Source of the DNA: Brevipalpus yothersi
Lineage: Eukaryota > Arthropoda > Arachnida > Trombidiformes > Tenuipalpidae
Direction: 5' to 3'
Assembly (NCBI GenBank): GCA_003956705.1
Contig: QZCP01000045.1
Coordinates: 62,001-126,000, forward strand
DNA: 64,000 nucleotides
Of this stretch, positions 34,459-49,400 are shown in pieces. Below the pieces are notes generated by a model. That model ran no database searches and was not told the DNA's origin. It was given only the letters and a program-made list of their open reading frames with translations. Each line of letters begins with the position of its first letter. Within the stretch, counting starts at the first letter, position 1. A program made the position numbers and the translations under genes.

Positions 34459-37400
34459 ATGGATAATTTATCATCGACATTTAGTATGTCAACTCCATCT
34501 CCGATTGACATGGAATCAACTACACCGGATAAGCCAAGGTAAATTGTTCTCATCTCACCTCTCTAACATCTTTTCCAACTTTCATTACTCAAGAGAGTTA
34601 TAACAATTGTGATGAGAATTCTAATTGATTTCTTGTAGATTTAATGTTCTCTATTTTCTTTCCTTCTTCCTCTTCTTTTCATTCTTCTTTTTTTCCTCTT
34701 AAAACTCTAGATTTGAGATTCAATTTTCCCTTCCAAACATAACTATCGGTTCTGATAAGGTTCCATTGGATGCCGATTTTGCTTGGCTTCTCTTTCTACT
34801 CTTTCTATCCATACTTTGGCTAGCTTTCACACTCTATTTTTGGTCAAGACTATTCGGTATTGCATTGACAAAGCTGGTTAACAATATAATCATTCCTCGC
34901 TATCTGAGTCCATGTATGGATAGATGTGAACAGCCGTCTTTTCATGCATCATCATTCTCATTGACATGTATTGCCGGGAAGATTATGTTTCGTGATATTG
35001 TATGGGTGACCACAGACTATTCAGTTCGTGTACAAGACGGCTGGATTATCATACGATGGTGGCAACCATTTGAACCACAAGATATTCGTACAAGTGATTT
35101 CAGTCATTCGGACACTCGTATATCAATGCAATTGAATGGCTATGAATTGCATATTTATAATCGATCTAAAATGTACTCTGAGCTAGAGAAAACATTTGGT
35201 ATTAATCCACCGCATTTTTGTTCTCGACACGAATCTCCGCAAGATGAAGAGCTCAAAATAATGCCAGATCCGGGAGGTGGTTTTGCATCAGATGAACGAT
35301 CATCGAACAAAAGTAATGCAAATATGAGCATGACAAAAGATCAAAAAGAAGTGAAACAAAATGAACAACTGATCAGTGCCTATTTATGGAGAAATTTTTT
35401 TCCTCTTACAAAAATTGAAATACTCAGTGGTAGATTCGTGTTTGGTAATCATCTTGTACCTAGCACTCTTTTAATTACATTCGAGGAAGGCCATATATCT
35501 TATACCTCACGTCCTGCCGTCTCACCGCATGATTTATTCACTCATATAGCGAAAGCGAAAGCAGAAAGCTTCAAAGTAATCCTTGCACCTAGTCCAAAAT
35601 ATACTGGTCTCGTTGAGGAGCCGCCACGGTTCATGGGTGAAGGTTTTGTAGTTTTTCAGACCAATCTCATTGATTTATACTACTATCAAGATGAGCCGGG
35701 CATTGAATCATCAGAGCCGGAAAAAATTGAATTGCCTACAGGCGACATCGTTCAACGTTTTACGTCACCAGCTTGGGGCCTAGATATCAAGTGTGGTAAA
35801 GGAACTCACTTTGGTTATGGTCCATGGGCTGATCGAAATAGAGATTATCTCTATAATTTTTTCTATCCACCAGATTTTAAAATTGTTAAACCAGATCCTA
35901 GGCCACCTCCTGGCCATCTTAGACAATTTGAAACTTTTTATATCCGTTTGAGTACACTTGCTGATGCGGCTATTGACATTCTCTTCATAAATAAGGAAAA
36001 AGAAACAAAAGCACTTCATGTGAACGCTGGACCAGGCTCTTACTTGGAAATCTCTTTACCTTGGTCTTCTTCAGAAACTGGCTATCAAACTCATATTATT
36101 GGCCAAATTCTGCATCTTGATGCAACAACAAATCTGAATTTTCGCTCACTTGCCGAGAGTGAAACTCTTGAATTTAAAGTTGATGTACAGTATCCTCGCT
36201 TATGGAATGATCATCAGATGTGGCAGTGTACTTTAACTGGATGCAAGTCTACCGTTGATCTAATATTCGCTCATAAAATATTTTTCCATGATCTCATCGA
36301 AGATTGGGCTGTAAAGGATCGTCCTGATCTGATGCAATTTGTACCATATACCTGGAAATTTAATATAATGCTGAAAGATTTTGAGCTCATCACTCTCGCA
36401 AACGAATATAACTGGATAGATTGTTCATCTAAGCTCAAGAATGAAAACGCTCAATTAGCCATATGCGGTGATGTTTTCGATATGTCTTTCGATCTTCCCT
36501 TCAATGAATTCTTACCTCATCGAACTCCTATCAAAATATGGATTCAAGGTGAAAGTTTAACTGCTGCACTACACCTTCCCGAGTGTAATCCTAATCGTGA
36601 TAGTATTTTCATGCTAGACAAATATGCTAAGCTATGCCCACCATTTTTCAATTCATCTTCACAAGAATCTCATTTCAACACGATAAAAACTTGTGATTTA
36701 TTTAGTAGTGAGAAAAAATGGCGACGTTGTGCTACTCGAGAGAATGGCTGGCTCGATTGTTGGACAGTGCCCATTGTTGCTCTCAGTATAACTTATACCT
36801 ATTATCCAGTGCCCCCAAAAACACATGCACCAAAGCCTTCAGAGATTACCACTCCAGAACGAGAAGAACTGCTCTTGGAACCAATACAACCCAAGAGAAT
36901 GTCCTCAATCGATCCTCGAACACAAGCACCGGTAGGCTTTGATCCCGGCTCGATGGAGCCTGATCTTGTCGAAATAGAGCTTGAAGTTGGTCCATCGAAG
37001 ATTTGCCTTTATGGAGCCTTGTTTCGTATGCTTTGGAATATCAAAGAGAATTATGTTGGTGAATCGCAAGAATTTACTGATTTCAATTCTAATCCAAGTG
37101 TAGCTGAATCAATAGAAAACAAGATCAGACCACAATTCTCACCTTTCACCAAGCCATTTGATGCTCGTCTCTATCGTCCATTAGCAGTGACCATTTCTGT
37201 GACTCTCCACGATATTCAAGGACATATCATGAAAAGTTGTGATGAATGCAATGACTCCAGTGATGCACCTCCATGTCCGTATTTGTACTTGGAGCGGTTG
37301 ACATTTGAGATGGACAAAGGATATTCTGAAACCAAGATGCAACTTCTGCTGTCCCCATTGATAATGGATGCTCCAGAATATACTTTCGCTCGAGGGAAAC

Positions 37401-40400
37401 GTGTTCTCACCAACAGTGGCCACTTGATAATGGATACCCTACAATTTCGTGGCCATGCTATGTTCTCTGGCCTAGATAGACCTTTGGACAGTGAAACTTT
37501 AGAATATGCTTGGCTCATTGAAATTCACTTGGGTGACATCACCGGAAAGCTTTCACCTTCACAATTGTATCAAGTTATCGTGGGAGTTGAAACTTTTTTC
37601 GTCCAAATGTTACAAGAAGATGCTTCTCTCCAACCACCGACTCCTTATCAAAAATGTCTACACGATATTGTACAATCTTTGTGTCCTAAAACACAGGAAA
37701 GTGATAACAAAATGTGTCCATACTCAGAAGATTTGAAATATCGAATGGTAAGGGTTGATCTGGATCGTGTGCAACTCTATCTGGCTGAAAAGAATAGTGT
37801 CATTGCCCTAGAACTTGAACACTTGAGACTATGCAATTGTAATCTTCATAGCTGTCACACAAGTAGTGGGATGACTGTTTTGATAAAAGAGACCAACCTC
37901 CATCACTTCATGAAAACCACCAGTTTGAGTAACTTTCGAAATTCGAAGGTTCAACTTGCGAATCATGCAAGCGATAATTCACCGGACACAACCTTCTATG
38001 AGGTTGCTAAAGTGAATCTTGGAGCTCTGTTTATTGATTCGGTTGAACTGTTTTCGGTTGCAGAAAAGTTTACCGTCAATCAAGACACATTCCTCCGGCA
38101 ACATGATAATGCACTCAAAAGACTGTGGTTCCTATGGCCTGAAAGGTCGAAAGAATTTGACTGTAAGGACAAATGTGGCTGTGTTGGAGGATGTGCATTC
38201 TTCGGGAATAATTCACATGGTCGGACGTTCTTCTCATGTAATAAGAAGGAAAAGAACATTTTGATTGTTCCAAATGGTAAAGAAATCCTATGGGGCGAAA
38301 GCCTGCTAAGACCTGGAGAGCCTGTTCCTGGTTTTCAAGTAAATACAATAATAATTGAAGAAGATGAGGGTGCCGATAGATATGAATTAGCTCCATTGAT
38401 AGATCGGAATAGTTTGCGATTATCGAGTCCTCTTTCACCTTCCTTTTATCATGGTTCATCTAACATTGCTGGTGATCCATCTTCTCAGAACATATCCTCC
38501 CTAGTCTCATCCCAACGAACTGGAAGAAGCTTATTTTTCCACCGGCAACTCAGTAGTCCTGCAGCACAAGGCTTCCTTCAATCCAGGACTGATAATCTTA
38601 GTCCTAGCTATCTAAATTGTAAGTTGATGTCAATTTTCTTGCTATTGTTATTTTTTACAATTGATGCTTGATTCTCACACGATTTTTTATAATTCTTCTT
38701 ACAGCAAGTGAAAGAAGATCATTTACTTTCAAAGAGCCTTTGCCACGGGATCGAAGTCATAGTGAGACAGATGAAGTTGAATTGAATAGGGATCGCTTCT
38801 CTGAATCAGAATTGAACACCAATCATTCCAAAAAGAGCTCTGATTCTCAACCTCCTGAAATTCCTAAAACAATGACAAGCAGCTTGAAAACATCGATGTC
38901 TTATCAAACTCCTACAGAGAATCAATATGTCACTGCTAATGAATCATTCTCTCGTTCGTTCACAAATGCTAATGATGTGTTTGTTTCAGCAACTTCCAAC
39001 GATCCTGTACCACATGTTCTCAGTGATGATACTTTCAAATCAGTTCAATCGATTTCAGGATCCACCAATGCTGCTCCCAATCTCGACCAAGCTTCACTCA
39101 GCCATGATGCTCTGAATAAATCTTTGATGAGTATCCAGTCAACTTACAGTGCACCACCGAGCTCAGGCAAAGCTCATTCTCGAAAAAATAATAAAGATGA
39201 AAACGAAGAGGATAATCGATCAGTGTCCAGCTCTTCGTTTATATCAGCAGTATCATCTCAGGAAGAGAATGAAGACATTAATACAATGGTAGACTTGCGT
39301 AATCAAATGGAAAAACCTATCATAGAATCTCCTCTCCTCATGTCCTCCTATATGAACTACTTGACGAAGTTTAAAAGTGACAATTACCGACCACATTCGA
39401 CTGCTCATGTAGCTCTTGATTTGAGGGGTCGACGCAAAGCGATTCCCAAATTCAATCTATCATCCTCCCATGGACTTTCCTTGATTAGAATTGTTGAAAA
39501 GAAACCTATGAATCATTCAACATCACAAAACGAGAGACCAAATCCTAAAGACACTCCCAACATTCGAGAAGATTCATTCATTCCAGGTAGTGTTTTCCAG
39601 AAAATCGATGCTAGCACAAGTGCAGATTGTGCCCATGACGGTGAAGAGAACAGAGAAGATAAAACTTCCACCGATCTAAACAATCGTCAAAAACTTCAGA
39701 AAGAGTTTAGCAAGACTGTCGATTTTAGAAGCGAAAAATTGACTATCTTGATCCGCTTTGATGGAGAGATATGTGTTCGTCTCTCTCCTCTCAGTCTAGA
39801 TGGGCTGAAAACTCTCTTCTCCGGTCTTGCTGATACTTTCGCTGCTATCCACCCTTCAACGATAATCAATCATCTGAATGCTAAGTGTTATGGGAAAGTT
39901 TCTCGAAAAAATCAGCTCAAGAAAAGCAAAACTCTTGAGTATGGCCAACTTAAACATAAAGTTTGGAAAAGTACTTTGGAGCGTGAAAATTTGGCAAAAC
40001 AGATTGGTGCTTCCAAAAACAAGCTTGGCGATGCTTTTCAAGATGTTAAATCTCAATTGAAGAACTCATCGGGTGATTCAACAATAACTGTGAATCAATG
40101 TGAAGAGAATCGTAAGAGTGAATTCCAGGCTTTCCTTCAGATATCCAATATCAATTTCGTTGTCCTACAAGCATCGCTTGTTGAAGAATTCATTACTTTC
40201 TCAGCACTGGACGACACCAAAGATTTGACTTGTGTATCCATGCTCTCGATCAGTTTATCAAGGATAAATTTTGATAGTTACAGTAGCTCTCAAGAACGAA
40301 GATCTCTCCATACGATAATAAGTAACAACATCCGGTCCCAGCCAACATCAGCTTTTGCTCAATTCGCTCAAAGCGATATAGTCAGTCGTTTGCTATTCAG

Positions 40401-43400
40401 AAAACCAAAGAAAGAGATTGCGGAAGTTGAGCCTGTTACGATTGAAACTCATGAGTTGATCGAGGAAGAGATGGTTGGCTGTGGTGGTATCGAAAACCTG
40501 CATGTACAATTAACTCGTTTAAAAAACAACTGTAATATACTCAACGAAGCGATCCTCACTGTAGTTCCTCATACTCATAGCAAAGTTAATTTTCATCTCG
40601 AAAAAAATCAAATCAGCGAGGCTCTTCGCTCCAACACCAGCATTAGACGTAGATCTAGTGGAACAAATCGTATCTTGAAGCGTCAAGATGGACTTGAAGG
40701 TGGAGGAGACTCAGAATCTATATCCATTGACTCAAAATTGGATAATAGTGATTCTGATGCGAACAATTCTTTTGGTTTCATCATGTTCGAGTGTGGCTTG
40801 GAAGGTATTACCCTCAAAGCGATAAAGAAGCGAGAGGTGAGTGAAGTTGAGGGCAATAAGAACGGTGGATCGGAAAATGAAGATCAGGAAAAACGAGAGA
40901 AGAAAAACCGCAAAGAGAGGGAAAATAAAGAAGCTTCATCTTTCGTTGGAGAGATCAACGTTGTTTGGTTCAATTTTGCTGCTCCACCAAAAACTCCCAA
41001 CACTCGTAAAATAGATTTTACAAGGCTAGATTGGCACCTCTTGAGCACAGCTACTCCTTCAATCAACGCTTGGATGAGTGTTGGGGATCGTTTTATCGTT
41101 GCCTTTAAGGAAATAACATCTTTATATGAACAGAGAATTGCATCAACCGTATCGTATTTGATGATATCCGCACTGGAGATCGATGGTATTCACATTCCCC
41201 CTCAAAGTAAATGTTATGTTCGTAAGATGACTCCTTATTCCAAAGCTCTTCAAGAGGATCCTTCTTGTCAGCTCATGAATGTACTAAGGAGATTCCTCCT
41301 ACGTCATGTATCTCTCAAAGATATTGAATCTAATTTGAGAGCTAGTATAATCCCTCCTTTACCAGTTCTAAAACGAGGTGTAGTTGCTGCTAGTCGGCAA
41401 TGGAAGAACGCTCTATATATGCCTCTTCTGGTGGAGCAGAATATCAAAAAAAATCGGGGGCAAAGAGAAACATCTTCCATCTATCAATCTGGTATTCCTC
41501 TTCGATTATTGTTGGAAAATAGTGGTTTTTATCGAAGTCTCAAGAAAGGAAGAGAATCAATGCAAGTCAAGAATATATTGAAGACTATAGAGAGCAAAGT
41601 GCCAGATGAGAAGACAAATCTTCTATTCGAAGAGGATACCAGTGAAAGTAGAGCTAACGAAGTTACAGAAAACAACATAGCTGAAATACCAAGGGACCGT
41701 CGATCCAGTCAACCAGAAATCGTTATCACCAGTAGTGTTCAGAGTCCAGCCAATGAAGAGAGCATGCTGACCAGTGCTAAAAGAAAAATCAGCACATTGC
41801 CCAATATTTTTACTCGCTCATCCCGAGGAAGTTTGGCCTATCCTCTTTTAACCTATCCTCTTGAATCATTGGGCTCAGGTGTGAACAAAGCCTACGAGTT
41901 TTTGTTCAGCCAAAACAGTCACCAAAGTAGTGCAAATCGAAACAAACGAGAAGGTAGCCAAATGAGTTTAAAGTCGCTTTCAACATCATCTAGTTCTGAA
42001 GACCCTCCTGTAGTGTCCGAATCTATTCTGAATTCGAAACCATCAGATTCTGCCTCTTATCACGAGGAAAATTTGTATATCTGGATGTCTCGACAGCAAG
42101 ATTATATGGAGGCCAAAAATCTGTACAATAATGCGCCAAGACGACAATCAGCAACCAGTCCCAGGAACATTGACCTGGAACAAGCAAGACAAGACACTTT
42201 GGGTTCTGCGTACAGTAATGATGAGGAAACCATTCCGACTGATACCATTCTTGATATTCCTCCTGGTTTTCTGTTTATTCCAACTGGTGTCCAAATGAAT
42301 AATGTGCTCACTATCTTCCAACCGCTGTTTCGAAGTCTTGGAATTGAGAATATCAATGAAGAGGGTGAACCATGTATTTCATTTGACCAACTTGGTCCAA
42401 AGATCACTCTATCAACTTTGATAAAAATGTTGAAGGTCAACATCGTCGAATCAGAATTAGGAGATCTCCCAGGTTCATCGCGATGTCGAAGTCCTATCCA
42501 TATGACCCATTCTTCAACAAGTCAACCCCATTCAAAAAGTAATCTTCTCCGTCCAGATCTGCCATCCTCTCCGTTCAAGACTGATGATCGATCGGAAGCT
42601 CCAGCATTCTTTTGTGATCAGCTCGCCTTGAGCCTCGATCTTCGTAAGGTGAGAGACTCTAAAAGTCCAGAGAATAGTGAGACAAATCGTGATCAATCGG
42701 ACAATATCAAAGAAGAAGAGGAAGGAGAAGAGGAAACTGATGAAAAAGTGCCAATTCTATTTGTTGGACCTGATGGAGGTATAGATGAGATCACCACCAT
42801 GATCAACTTCAATGTTGATGTACACCATATTGTCCAGAGAGTCAATCTTCCTCTTTTACGACTATTACATCAAGTTGCCTCCATGTATGAAAACATAAAG
42901 GAAACTCGCTCTGAACTCCGAGCGAATAGGGTTTCAAACATTCGAAATAATGATATTGAGAAGGTTAAATTACCAATGGCAAGCCCAACCGAAATTGATT
43001 ATTCGAATGCTGGACAAGTGAGTACTACACCATCTTTGAGTAGCTTTCCTCTCATCGAGAAGAAAGACTTGGAAACACCTGCCAGAGAGACCGTTATAAA
43101 CATCCCGATGAGTAATGATGAATCAATCGAAATGGCATCGATTCGAACTGAGAATCAGGTTGCTTCAGCTGAAAGGGAATCGGAAGTAGTATTACGGCCA
43201 AAGTGTTGGAAGACAATGTTCTACTTGTTGGATCTTTACGAAACTACTCCTGAAACAAAGACAGTCGCTGAGAGAGCCGAGAAGACTGCATCCATCAATC
43301 AAAGCAATCTCGAAACTCGAATCAATATTGATGAAGAAGATGATAATAGAAATCGAGGTAAGGGAGGCTATGAGCCATTAAGGGATAACTTTAGCGATGG

Positions 43401-46400
43401 TGACGATCAAAGCACCCCAACAACCGTTGGTCGTAAAGTAAGTTTCGAAGCAGGTACAGGATCTGCCACAGCTCAAAGAAAGTCCATGATGAATATTGTC
43501 TCAAGTGATAAATTGAAAAATTTCACACAAGCGTTAATACATCGTGAACTCACTCCTCTCGTCGTGTTTGGCGTCACACGTATCGAAAAAGTCAATCTAT
43601 CAGCGATGCTTGGTGGTTTAAAGTTAGATGGTGAGCTGAATTCGTTCCATGTGAGCTTGACGCACAAGAGTAAAATAAGAGGAGCCGCTTTACAGTTCAA
43701 AAAATGGAAAGAAAGCTCTTTAACTGGGCATTTAGGGCAGTCTAATTTTTCTCTCCTCGAAGAAGTACCACCCAGCGTTGCACTTTCAACCAATCAACAA
43801 ATGGTCGTAAAAATGACCATAGGTAAATCTCAAACGTTGATATCCTCTCAAAATAAAAAAGGAAAAGACGCTAATTCAGTTTTACTCACCATTGGTGCCA
43901 TTTCCATTGATATACCACAACATCCTGTTGCATTACATGGAATGATGACTAGATCAAGTAAACAACTCTCGACGACACTCCAAGAACTTCGTTCCAGTCG
44001 CCAGCCTTCTCGCTCAAGTCATCAGCCGAACGAGCTAGATCTAATGACCCAATCTTTTGCAACACACAATTTCGGTATAAACAATTTTGGTCAGAATCAG
44101 ACTATGTCTCCTAGTGTGGAAAATCAGTTTGCCAGAGGCTCATTCAATATCAATCAAAGTTCGACTCGTGATGAAGCGCAAAAATTGATCAAACCTATTG
44201 TCTTTCAATTTAGTATAGTCTTCGACAGCTTCACCATTGGTGCTTCACTTCTTCCGTCATTGAAAGCTCAATATCAAATAGGACAAATCACTAGTAGTGG
44301 CATAATGGGAACCGAAGCGAAATTCATTGTAGATGTGAGAGAGCATACACTCAGTTTTAATACAAACCTCTCCATAACTGATTCGAACTTACCATCATCC
44401 GCAAATGTGTCTATGCCTCCGATCCACGTCTCAGCAGAATACATGGATGACAATCCAGCTAAAAGGGGTAAAAATTCAAGCAATCAAAGACCTGAATCAT
44501 TTGCTGAAGGCATTGTACTGCGGAAAGGCAGCTATCTCAATGCAATAGCAGATATTGGATCATTCGAACATAGCCTCACTACCGATCTTCTGAATCATCT
44601 TCTATTGGTCCAAAAAGTTTTCATGAGAGAAGTGAATGAAGTTGTCCAAAAAATGTCTGGCCATGAAAGTAAAATGATGGATACTGATCTGAACGATTTT
44701 GAAAAATCAGTTGATAAAAATCTCGGCCTCGGTATTCCTTCTCTCCCTAAGAGCAACTATCTTCTATTTACCCTCAATTTACGCATGAAGGGTGTACAAA
44801 TCACCGCAACTACACCTACAAATTCAGCTGTAAGACTAGAAACTGGTTCGATGGAACTTCAGTTGTCCAATAGAGTCCAGAACATGTCATCCAACTTTCG
44901 AGGCCCCCATGAGCTAAGTCTCAAGCTATTTATTAAGCTTCAAGTCGATCTCAATGTTGCTCTTGGTCAGCTGATTCGTAATGCACTTTTCGAAGAAGCT
45001 GATCCTGAGTTCCAACAATTGGCTTACTTCAAAACAAGAATTATGCTGAGAAATGCTCTTCAAGATGAAATGATCCCATCTTCATCTGCAGCAGAAGGTA
45101 AAGAGGCTCTTTTGATCACTCTCAATCGACCGTTAGTTTACATCCAGCCTCTAGCCCTCGACAAAGCAGTTTTGGTCTGGCTTAATTATAAGAATGCGTA
45201 TGAATACTGGAATGAACAGAGAGGAAATCTGAACACTGAGGTACTCTATGCAACCCAGCAAGTGTTTGATAAAATGCCTCAAATTTCTCAGATGAGCTCA
45301 CCCACCCTTGGAACTTTGTTCTTGCAACTGACCATCGATGATCTGGGAATTTGTTTGCCAATATCATACTCACCAACTTTCCCAACACCTGGTGTATGCA
45401 GCAAATCATATGATGCTGAACTGAGATCTGCTCTTGTTGTCACATTAGAGAGCACTAGAATATCAGCTTGTTCATGTGGTAGTCTTGTGAGCAAGGGTCG
45501 ATTCACTGGCTTGTGTTTCAGATTTGTCGAAGATTTTGAAACATCACTTGATGACTGGAAACCTGATGCGAACAGTATTGTTATGAATAAATGCAAAGTT
45601 TCGGAGGGAACCTATGAGATATGTTCTAAAACTATCACTCATATCGCAAGTCATCTCGGAAGTGATGCTAAATGGCTCCTCAACGTTTCATGGAAGATGG
45701 ATGGTTTTGATATTCATGTCGATACAAGTATCGGTAAACAGTTCTCTGCTCTATTTAAAACATTAACCGCAATAGCTGGTGACGAGAACGAGAAAGACTC
45801 ATTCGATTACTCAACTGTAGTCGATGACGTGAAGATTCTCGAAACTCCCGGAGAACAACCAAACGAAGGTGAAAATTCTTCATCTAAATTAGAGAGTGAA
45901 CTGCAAAAAGTTGACTTGAGACGATCATCTTTGTTCAAAGATAATATTCTCGACACTCGAAAGCGATCTCGTTTAATTGAGAAAGAGCTCAATGAGCAGG
46001 CTAAGGTCATAAACGATCTAAGGCAATTAGGTGCAAGTCAAAGCACTATTGAGCAAGAGATCAAGCGTTTACATGAGTTAGAATCAGCTGTTTTCAATGA
46101 TTTCAAGCGTGATGTTATCAAAAAATTGCGACGACAAAGTATGAAGCGTTCGTTCCGAGAGAAAATGAAATTCAACGAAAACAAGCTGGATATGGCGATC
46201 GATGAGAATCAGCCTCAGGATTTTGATACACAAAGCACACAGATCAGAACAAATAATCGAAACATTTTCACCCATCCGATTGGTCAACCTCGAAGCGCTT
46301 CTCTTCAATCCGCCGAAAGTTCAAATAATCCTGAGTAAGTATTAAAATTATACCTTTGAGCCTGCTTTTTTAACGCTTGATGTTTAAGTTTCTCTACACT

Positions 46401-49400
46401 TGTTTCTCATCCAACATTTTCGCCCAATTTTCTTTGCATTTTACGAAAATTCATGATTTTGATCTTGATGCTAAGCTTTAACTTATTGAATTTTCTACCT
46501 ATCATGTGAAAATTCTGCGCTTTTTCTGAAAAAATTTCTCTTGCTCATCGTTCTTTCTACAGTATCATGCTAACTCGTTCTCTGATCGAATCACGTGATG
46601 TATCGATACCTACCTCTGTGTCTCGAATGACATCCTCATATCCATCTAGATCATCACAAGATACTCCATCGCCAGCTTCGCTTTTACTCATGTCCCCCGC
46701 TGAATCTACAACCGATAGCAGTAGTAATCCGCCGACAGTTAGTAGCTCTTCTTCAGACAATCTTCTATTCTCTTCTCAATCTGGTTCTGGCAGACAAGCG
46801 AACTCAACGATCACTTCGAGTCCTTCAGCTCAAAGTGATCATCAGCTATCAAATTCATCCTCGACTTTATCCCATGCTTTGCCAAATGCTGATAATGCTT
46901 TCAATCTTCAACCGCCGAAGAAAGAGTACGTGCATCTATGAATCTTACTTTTCCATGAAATGATCTTTTTTCTCTTCCTTTGTTTTCTCTCTTCTAATCA
47001 TATCCTAATTTGAATCATCTTAGGTCAAAAGAACAAGAAATGAGAAGTTTGGATAGCTCTGGAGCCCAATCCAAGCTATCTCATCAGATTCAAGATCCTT
47101 TCATCGATTTCGAGCTAGACGTGAAAGTATTCTTCAAGAGTGGACAATGTGTATTCCATACTCGAGATCCTAATGCTGAGAAAGAGGCTGAAAATTCTAA
47201 AAAGAATGAATCTCACAAGGAAAGAAGTTTCAGTGGTAATCCTGATGAACTGTCTCCACCTTCAAACGTCATACCACGTCACGGTGCTCTGAGATCTTCT
47301 ATAACAAACAATAAGCCCCCTAATCTTACCAAAACATCTATATCTCATTCTAAATTACGTTATCAACCACCAAATAATGTACCTCCTAATTTGCAAACTG
47401 AATTCACATCATTTTCAATTCCCGGCCTCGACATCAAAGTGCATTACAACTCAAAAACAGTTTTCACATCTCCGTCCCAATTGAATCCACCAGAATCTAA
47501 TCGTTCTCCCAGTGAATATAAAGAGGCCGAAACTATCCTCACAGGACAATCAGGAATTTTAGGCAAACGAATAGGGACTAAGAAAGCTTCTTGTTATGCC
47601 TGGATGACACTGCACCGAATTCCCAAAGAGACTCTCATCACTCCCCAAATTCTCGATTTCATGGAACAAGCTCTAGAGCCCATTCCTATTCCTCTCCAAT
47701 CGTCCAGTAAACCTAACAATAACCCTGTCCCTGGAACTGTATCCGCAGATACAGATGATCGACCAGATCTCATCACATCAGCTCCAGCTCAATATGCCGT
47801 GTATGGCTCTTTTCCCGTCGATGTAATAGTCTACCTCCATATGCAACCTTCTGTTCTTCGATTCAGTTGCCTGCCAGTTTCACGTGTCGAGTGTTTACTA
47901 CAATTACCGTCAGTTGACTTAGTCATCTCATCGAAAAGATCACAAGATGAACTGAACTTTTCACCATCTCAGCCATACTCACCAAAACTATCTGTTCTGG
48001 GTTATAATCGTTCAAGTGATTTCAAATATACTCATCGTCGATCAGCTAGCGATTATCGTTATCCTCAGCATCAAACAGAAACTGCCATCGGTGGTTTGAG
48101 TATGACTGGCTGTTTGGCTGACTTTTCTCTCTACATTTTCCATCCTTACGGTGGTCAACACTCTAGTGCGCCCAAAAAAGAAATAGATCCTTCCAAATCT
48201 GATAGAAAAGATTCACTGAGTCTTCAAGTAGAATTCGTTAAGGTGAATATCTCTCGTAGCCGTCGATTGGTATTGACCATCGAGCAAACAACCTCATCCC
48301 GATCAATGCAATCTTCTCCCCACACATCTCCCGAAAAATCGCTCAATCAAAAGGTAATGATCAAATTTTCAGCTCTCTGTGATATTGGCTCAGCATCTTT
48401 CAAGTATGATATGCGACGTCTTACCGAAATTCTCGCATTTCCGAAAGCTTGGTATAGAAAAGCTATCTGGAAACGAATGTTTCTAGGTGATCAAAATTTA
48501 GGAAGGCAGAATGTATTTTCAGAGCACAGTGATTTCCGTGACTTTAGTCTATCCTCATCCAGCTCATCGGAAAGTATTGATGAAGATGTGCTCACATCTA
48601 GAAACAAAATTATCTCATCCGGAAATGCTAATCAACGATCGATACTAAATCAACATTCCAAGATTTCTGATGAAAATAAGCCTCTCTGGTTCAATATAGA
48701 GGATTTGAAAACAGTTCCAATGACAGCAGATAAATTACGAGAGAAAAATTTTCATGCTTCTTTCTCATCGGGAGAAACATTCCAACAACAGCGACAAATT
48801 ATGAATGCTCCATGGGAAACGAACATACTATTTGGCGTCAATTTGTGTAAACTTAATGTTCACATGAATATGGGAAATGTGATGGGAAATACGAGTTGGC
48901 TGACTCGGGGCTTCCGCTCTGAGGGTGGAATTCGGATTGATTCGAGTGGCTTGAGAGATATAACTGTAACTCTCGCCCTTGATGGCTCCTCATTGGATGC
49001 CAAAGGAGGCATAGTTGGTGGCATTTTTGAAATTAATCATATACAAACTCGAGTAGGAGTCATGGAAAAGCCGGGAACAAAACCTGATCATGTACTAACC
49101 CTTCAGTTGGATGCTCTCGAAAAGCGATTAGATTACATGGGTACAAGTATTCTTATGCTGAGAGCTAGTGATCTGGATTTGACACTTCGTGATGACTGGA
49201 TTGTTGATCCATGTAATACAACTAGTAGCTCAGCGAGAATTTACATCAATGGAAACTTGAGCTGGGATCAACTTCAACTGCTTATGTCTAAATCGACTAC
49301 TCCCGACATCATTAAGATATCGAAAAAGATGGAAGAATTTTTCACACAACAATTTAACAGCAGTAAAAGAGTATTTTCCACTCTTCAACCGACTCAATCG

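Noticed and set aside
34766..34768. Start of BLTP1 at the first long open frame
   Set aside because: The codon is TTG. An ATG at 34459 joins by a GT-AG intron in frame and adds 45 residues before this point.
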